Source: Valencia hispanica
Taxonomy: Eukaryota > Chordata > Actinopteri > Cyprinodontiformes > Valenciidae
Length of the DNA stretch: 64,000 nt
Reading direction: 5' to 3'
Assembly: GCA_963556495.2 (NCBI GenBank)
Contig: OY747716.1
Coordinates: forward strand, 14,786,040-14,850,039
The notes beneath the pieces are model-generated. The model made no database searches and was not told where the DNA came from. It worked only from the letters and a program-made list of their open reading frames with translations. This document shows, one piece after another, positions 63,505-64,000 of the stretch (within the stretch, counting starts at the first letter, position 1; every line of letters begins with the position of its first letter). Both the position numbers and the translations under genes were made by a program.

Positions 63505-64000
63505 CTAAGAGGGGCGCCACAGAGACAGTTAAGGACAACCAAACAAACTGGACAAGATGTAAAGAGCTTTGGGAAATGAATGCTTACAAAAGACGTTGGA
63601 AAGCCCAAACTTATTGATACTCCTGGCAGATTTAGATCTAAAGTAATATCTGAATTGAACCAACCACGTTTTTTTTTTTCTGACTGGCAGTAAGAATAGC
63701 ATTTTGGAGTGGGTCAGCCAGAGTCCTGACTTAAACCCGGTGCGCACTGTGCGTTTTTCAGCCGTCTCAAGCAAATATTTCATCATGAATAGACTGTTGA
63801 TGAAAACCAGTGAGCGTGAGATTCACAGGTCTGTGGCCGTCCAGTGTGACCGAATCCAGCCTCCGACAGTCTTCAAGCCGTGGCAGAAAATCTACAACTC
63901 CGGACTGCTAATTATCAATGAAAATGCACCCAGTGAGTGACGCGAAACACCTAGTGACGAGTACAATGCTACAGTAGCAGTATCAACATTAGCAACAAAG
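63505..64000 (-). other. itgb1: itgb1 intron to window edge
   Basis: Upstream intron containing a Tc1 scrap. The preceding exon (CGWCTNST-type end of the PSI core) is not in the window. Confidence 0.7.
63695..63745 (+). pseudogene. Tc1-like transposase scrap
   Basis: WVSQSPDLNPV encoded at about 63706-63738 is the catalytic C-terminal [12 protein letters not shown] block of Tc1 transposases with the Glu lost. Flanking sequence is unrelated. Confidence 0.5.

Overview
The window is vertebrate nuclear DNA, almost certainly from a ray-finned (teleost) fish. Two conserved vertebrate genes have canonical GT-AG introns. The intervening DNA carries teleost-style repeats: Tc1-like transposons with long inverted ends, L2, RTE, CR1/Rex1-like and L1-like LINEs, a tRNA-headed SINE and many palindromic MITEs. 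No prokaryotic feature, CRISPR array or operon is present.

Both host genes lie on the minus strand. rab18 is complete in 7 coding exons (ATG at 22673, stop at 8927-8929, 204 aa), with a 3' UTR to about 7.53 kb. itgb1 (integrin beta-1) lacks only its first coding exon(s), which lie beyond position 64000. From 63504 down to 45740, 13 constitutive coding exons splice in frame and encode the end of the PSI domain, the hybrid and beta-I domains, the I-EGF repeats, the beta-tail, the transmembrane helix and the cytoplasmic tail. The last intron holds a second, alternative tail exon (47435-47512) that reads as the muscle-type beta-1D tail. It is the most informative host feature here and is easily missed because it is only 78 nt long.

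Layout: 1-7.5 kb is downstream of rab18 and holds an L2 scrap, a possible solo LTR and a Tc1 element missing its first catalytic Asp. 8.9-22.7 kb is rab18; intron 4 has DNA-transposon remnants, intron 2 a second Tc1 family plus MITEs, and intron 1 a CR1/Rex1-like LINE and a SINE with clear target duplications. 22.85-26.05 kb is an L1-like LINE inserted about 160 bp upstream of the rab18 ATG, flanked by a 13-bp target duplication. 26.2-37.45 kb is a minus-strand L1-like element split by an RTE-type LINE (14-bp target duplication) and a nearly full-length L2 LINE in the opposite orientation. 37.7-39.3 kb is an inverted second copy of the intron-2 Tc1. 40.7-44.5 kb holds a short inverted duplication of rab18-upstream sequence, a fold-back element around a (TA)n tract, and a GATATC-rich element with inverted ends. 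44.7-64 kb is itgb1; its introns hold a strongly GC-rich island, a TTAA-bounded element that seems to carry a coding exon, and several inverted-repeat elements.

rab18 (ER/lipid-droplet small GTPase) and itgb1 (cell-matrix adhesion receptor) have no known joint pathway; their proximity is positional. All transposase and reverse-transcriptase reading frames seen carry stops, frameshifts or catalytic-site losses, so no element here appears autonomous. All coordinates were read by eye; exon borders rest on splice signals plus reading-frame continuity and family similarity recalled from knowledge, not on alignments.
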